Assembly: GCA_025355115.1 (NCBI GenBank)
Contig: JANXLO010000617.1
Coordinates: 1-7,992 of the forward strand
Direction of reading: 5' to 3'
DNA: 7,992 nt
Origin: Chthonomonadaceae bacterium
Lineage (GTDB): Bacteria > Armatimonadota > Chthonomonadetes > Chthonomonadales > Chthonomonadaceae
Part shown: positions 6,228 to 7,992 of the stretch, piece after piece
Numbering within the stretch: the stretch's first letter is position 1
Layout of the letters: each line of letters begins with the position of its first letter
Notes under the pieces: model-generated
The model's input: only the letters and a program-made list of their open reading frames with translations
Databases searched by the model: none
What the model was told of the DNA's origin: nothing
Position numbers and translations under genes: made by a program

Positions 6228-6907
6228 GCGTCCTCATGCCCATTCTGGATGAGCGCGACACTCTGATGCCTCTGCTGGAGCGGATACTCGCCGTCCCGAT
6301 CGAAAAGGAAATCCTGATCGTGGACGACTTCTCGACGGACGGCACACGCGAGCTGCTCCAGACCCAAGTCGAAGGCAAGTTTCCCGATGTGAGAGTCTTT
6401 TACCACACTCGAAACCGGGGCAAGGGCGCCGCCATCCGCACCGCCATTCCCTGCGCTCGCGGCGAGCACTGCATCGTGCAGGACGGCGACCTTGAATACT
6501 GGCCAGAGGACTACCTGCCAATTATGAAGGCGTTCGAGACCGAACAGGCTGATGCCGTCTACGGCTCACGTTTCCTCGGCGGCTGGCCCCCGATGCGCCT
6601 GCCCAATCGAGTCGTCAACGTGCTGCTGGCCCTTATGGTGCGCGTCCTCTACCGCACTCCCATGACCGATGAAGCCACCTGCTACAAGGCTTTCCGCACG
6701 GAGCTTCTGCAAAGCCTGCCGCTGACGTGCGAGCGCTTCGAGTTCTGTCCCGAGGTCACCGCGAAGGCGATTCGCCGCGGCTGCCGCATCGTCGAAGTTC
6801 CGATACGCTACGCCGCTAGAACGATCGCGGACGGCAAGAAGATTCGCTGGACGGACGGCGTGGAGGCCATCTGGACGCTGCTGAAGTTCCGCTTCGCCCG
6901 ATTCTGA
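6221..6907 (+). CDS. Family 2 glycosyltransferase, DPM1-like (polyprenyl-phosphate sugar transferase type)
   Basis: This 228-residue GT-A enzyme transfers a sugar from a nucleotide donor, most likely to a polyprenyl phosphate on the cytoplasmic face. It has the family signatures in order: SVLMPILDERDTL (3-15), ILIVDDFSTDGT (31-42) for nucleotide binding, NRGKGAAIRTAI (65-76), and the DxD metal motif as QDGDLEY (87-93; usual family form QDADLEYDP). It then has YGSRFLGG (114-121), TDEATCYKAFR (149-159), FEFCPEVTAKAIRRG (173-187), VEVPIRY (191-197) and DGKKIRWTDG (204-213). There are no C-terminal membrane helices, as in the soluble/peripheral DPM1 class. The ATG lies inside the end of the translin gene (ATGCTGA overlap), which implies translational coupling. 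The donor sugar and the exact acceptor cannot be told. Glycan polymerising or protein-glycosylation genes are not seen nearby. Confidence 0.93.
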   Translation: MLSVLMPILDERDTLMPLLERILAVPIEKEILIVDDFSTDGTRELLQTQVEGKFPDVRVFYHTRNRGKGAAIRTAIPCARGEHCIVQDGDLEYWPEDYLPIMKAFETEQADAVYGSRFLGGWPPMRLPNRVVNVLLALMVRVLYRTPMTDEATCYKAFRTELLQSLPLTCERFEFCPEVTAKAIRRGCRIVEVPIRYAARTIADGKKIRWTDGVEAIWTLLKFRFARF

Positions 6908-6942
6908 TGCTGTCTCCAATCACTGAATTCGGGGTGCTGTCA

Positions 6943-6959
6943 CATGAATTGAGTTCATG
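6943..6959. promoter_or_regulatory. Short dyad upstream of the membrane-protein gene
   Basis: CATGAA (6943-6948) and TTCATG (6954-6959) form a perfect inverted repeat around five nt. AATTGAG occurs inside it and again at about 6986-6992. It lies in the 107-nt gap after the glycosyltransferase and could be an operator or just a small hairpin. No protein is known to me that binds it. Confidence 0.25.
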
Positions 6960-7014
6960 AAACTCCTGGGGCGTTGGGGCCGTCAAATTGAGTGAAGGAG
7001 GGTCATTCAAGACT

Positions 7015-7485
7015 ATGGCTATTCCCATTCTGCGCTTCATAGGGGAGCGCGTTTTACATAAGACCGTATCGGAGCACACTAAATTCGGCGGCATGATGGA
7101 CATCAAGCTCGGCTTCGCCATGCTGAAGGATCGCCGTGTTCCGTTTCGGCCTAAACTGCTGTCCCTCGGCATCGCGGCGGGCGTGATGGGTCTGCTAATC
7201 GCTGTGGAGTTTCCGCTCGAGTGGTTTCTGTCAATCGTTCTGCCGGTCATCGGCGTGGCGATCAGCGCCATGACGGATGGACTGGAGACCATTCTCGGCA
7301 CCCTGGGCGTCGCCGCTCTGATTCTGCCGCACATCGCTCCGAAAGCGCTCACGCTTCAGATGCGCAACGAGCGGGCCGGAATCGTCGAAGAGCCGATGCC
7401 GTCCGTCGCCTCGCATGAAGTGCCGTACGTGCCGGAGTACGATCTGCCACGGCAAGCTCCGACCCTGCTCATCTCGAAGCAGTAG
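7015..7485 (+). CDS. Small membrane protein of unknown function
   Basis: This is a 156-residue protein from ATG 7015; an in-frame TTG at 6988 would add nine residues. AAGGAGGG (6995-7002) is a strong Shine-Dalgarno 12 nt before 7015 but lies inside the longer version, so 7015 is preferred. The first 46 residues are soluble and basic (ERVLHKTVSEHTKFGG; MLKDRRVPFRPK). Two or three hydrophobic segments follow (about 47-64, 70-86 and 90-108), with a short loop containing MTDGLET. The tail (110-156) is hydrophilic and acidic/Pro-rich (VEEPMPS, VPYVPEYDLP). The family is not recognised. The hydrophobic block with a central Asp is vaguely like DUF1232-type small membrane proteins, but I see no diagnostic motif. 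A strong hairpin lies 63 nt after the stop. Confidence 0.7.
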   Translation: MAIPILRFIGERVLHKTVSEHTKFGGMMDIKLGFAMLKDRRVPFRPKLLSLGIAAGVMGLLIAVEFPLEWFLSIVLPVIGVAISAMTDGLETILGTLGVAALILPHIAPKALTLQMRNERAGIVEEPMPSVASHEVPYVPEYDLPRQAPTLLISKQ

Positions 7486-7547
7486 CTGTCCAGCACCATC
7501 GGCCACACTCCTGAACAGAAGGTCAGGATACAATAAACACGTAGTCG

Positions 7548-7582
7548 GACACCCGCTCAGAAAATATTTCTGGGCGGGTGTC
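7548..7582. terminator. Strong 16-bp hairpin downstream of the membrane-protein gene
   Basis: Positions 7548-7563 pair with 7567-7582 over 16 bp with one T-G wobble (7557/7573), leaving a three-nt loop (7564-7566). The lower stem is GC-rich and the upper stem is A/T-rich. It starts 63 nt after the stop at 7485. No U-tract follows on the + strand, so it is an atypical intrinsic terminator. An RNA-stabilising 3' structure is the alternative. Confidence 0.55.
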
Positions 7583-7847
7583 ACGCTGTTGGGCAGGGGA
7601 CGTTTTGTTGATAATGCGGAAATACAGCGGAACGGATACGCAGAATCTAAGCAGGATGCGCATCCGGGGGAGACAGACCTCACGGGTCGCTCTCCACACC
7701 GCAAACCGCTTTAAATAGCAACATGAAGCAAGGTTTTGGAAGGGATACGCAACAACCTGGGGCGGCAACAGAAGCCCCTTCCAGAGAGCGTGCCGTTCAC
7801 CGGGATGACGGCGGGGGCGCTGACGCCATTACCGGGAACGACACGAC
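7583..7847. other. Intergenic stretch without a convincing gene
   Basis: Two short + frames occur: 34 codons from ATG 7614 (to 7718) and 56 codons from ATG 7723 (to 7893). Both lack a ribosome binding site, and the second runs through the terminator stem at 7848-7881, so neither is called. A perfect 12-bp palindrome, GGATGCGCATCC, lies at 7654-7665. A -10-like GATAAT is at 7610-7615 but has no good -35 partner. No known riboswitch or tRNA pattern was recognised. Confidence 0.4.
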
Positions 7848-7881
7848 GCGGGGAGTCCATCAGGCGGATGGGACTCCCCGC
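7848..7881 (-). terminator. Terminator-like hairpin after the ankyrin gene
   Basis: An 11-bp perfect GC-rich stem (7848-7858 with 7871-7881) encloses a 12-nt loop. It begins 24 nt past the minus-strand ankyrin-gene stop, so it most likely terminates that gene. The sequence after the stem on the minus strand is only loosely T-rich. On the + strand TTCTATTTG follows, so it could work both ways. Confidence 0.6.
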
Positions 7882-7905
7882 TTCTATTTGTGACGTTATG
7901 ACGAA

Positions 7906-7992
7906 TCAATGTCTTTTGCTGGCATTTCCCAACAGAGCCTGTATTTCCGGGTTGTCCACCGCGTAGTCCAGAGCAGTCTTCCCGAGCGAATC
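7906..7992 (-). CDS. Ankyrin-repeat protein, C-terminal end only
   Basis: The last 28 codons of a gene enter from the right edge on the minus strand and stop at 7908-7906 (TGA). The peptide DSLGKTALDYAVDNPEIQAL is a textbook ankyrin-repeat segment (G-x-TAL-x-YA, then a second helix ending in LL), followed by a short polar basic tail. Ankyrin repeats mediate protein-protein contacts. The rest of the gene, its length and its location in the cell are outside the window. A hairpin follows the stop within 25 nt. Confidence 0.75.
   Translation of the reverse strand, partial: DSLGKTALDYAVDNPEIQALLGNASKRH

Noticed and set aside
7600..7720. Possible riboswitch or structured RNA
   Set aside because: Small dyads are present (a palindrome at 7654-7665, GACC/GGTC at 7676-7688), but no known riboswitch core was recognised and no gene follows on the + strand.
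7723..7893. 56-codon + ORF
   Set aside because: It has no Shine-Dalgarno, a Gly/Asp/Thr-rich random-looking product, and runs through a terminator-like stem.

Overview
This is a GC-rich bacterial window (by eye about 60% G+C) with compact genes, clear Shine-Dalgarno sequences and a complete DsbD electron-transfer protein, which implies an oxidising, thiol-managing extracytoplasmic compartment. The lineage cannot be fixed from the sequence. The translin-family gene and the GCAGAGAC intergenic repeat would suit an environmental, deep-branching phylum (Armatimonadota or Chloroflexota, for example), but that is only a guess.

Layout, left to right: (1) 119-558 (+), a small unrecognised gene whose reading frame seems broken near 418, with a plausible C-terminal continuation in the next frame. 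(2) 586-1881 (+), a PHP-superfamily metal-dependent hydrolase of unknown substrate. (3) 1882-2727, a loosely packed stretch with a short tandem repeat, two small (+) ORFs with good ribosome binding sites (2121-2333 and 2392-2568) and a strong terminator-like hairpin (2598-2630). (4) 5359-2728 (-), a two-gene operon: a secreted stand-alone DsbD-alpha-like protein followed 31 nt later by full-length DsbD. (5) 5360-5582, a divergent intergenic region. (6) 5583-6907 (+), a two-gene, translationally coupled unit: a translin-family (C3PO-type) protein and a DPM1-like family 2 glycosyltransferase overlapping it by 7 nt. (7) 7015-7485 (+), a small membrane protein of unknown function. (8) 7486-7992, a mostly non-coding stretch with two strong hairpins and, at the edge, the last 28 codons of an ankyrin-repeat gene on the minus strand.

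How the genes work together: DsbD carries reductant across the membrane and would reduce periplasmic acceptors. The extra alpha-like protein encoded just upstream is probably one of those acceptors or an alternative exit domain. The translin homologue keeps the acidic residues expected of the nuclease-type (Trax-like) subunit and may be an RNA-processing enzyme. Why it is coupled to a polyprenyl-phosphate-type glycosyltransferase is unclear. The translin/glycosyltransferase pair and the duplicated DsbD-alpha module are the most interesting items. No CRISPR array, insertion sequence, rRNA or tRNA was seen.
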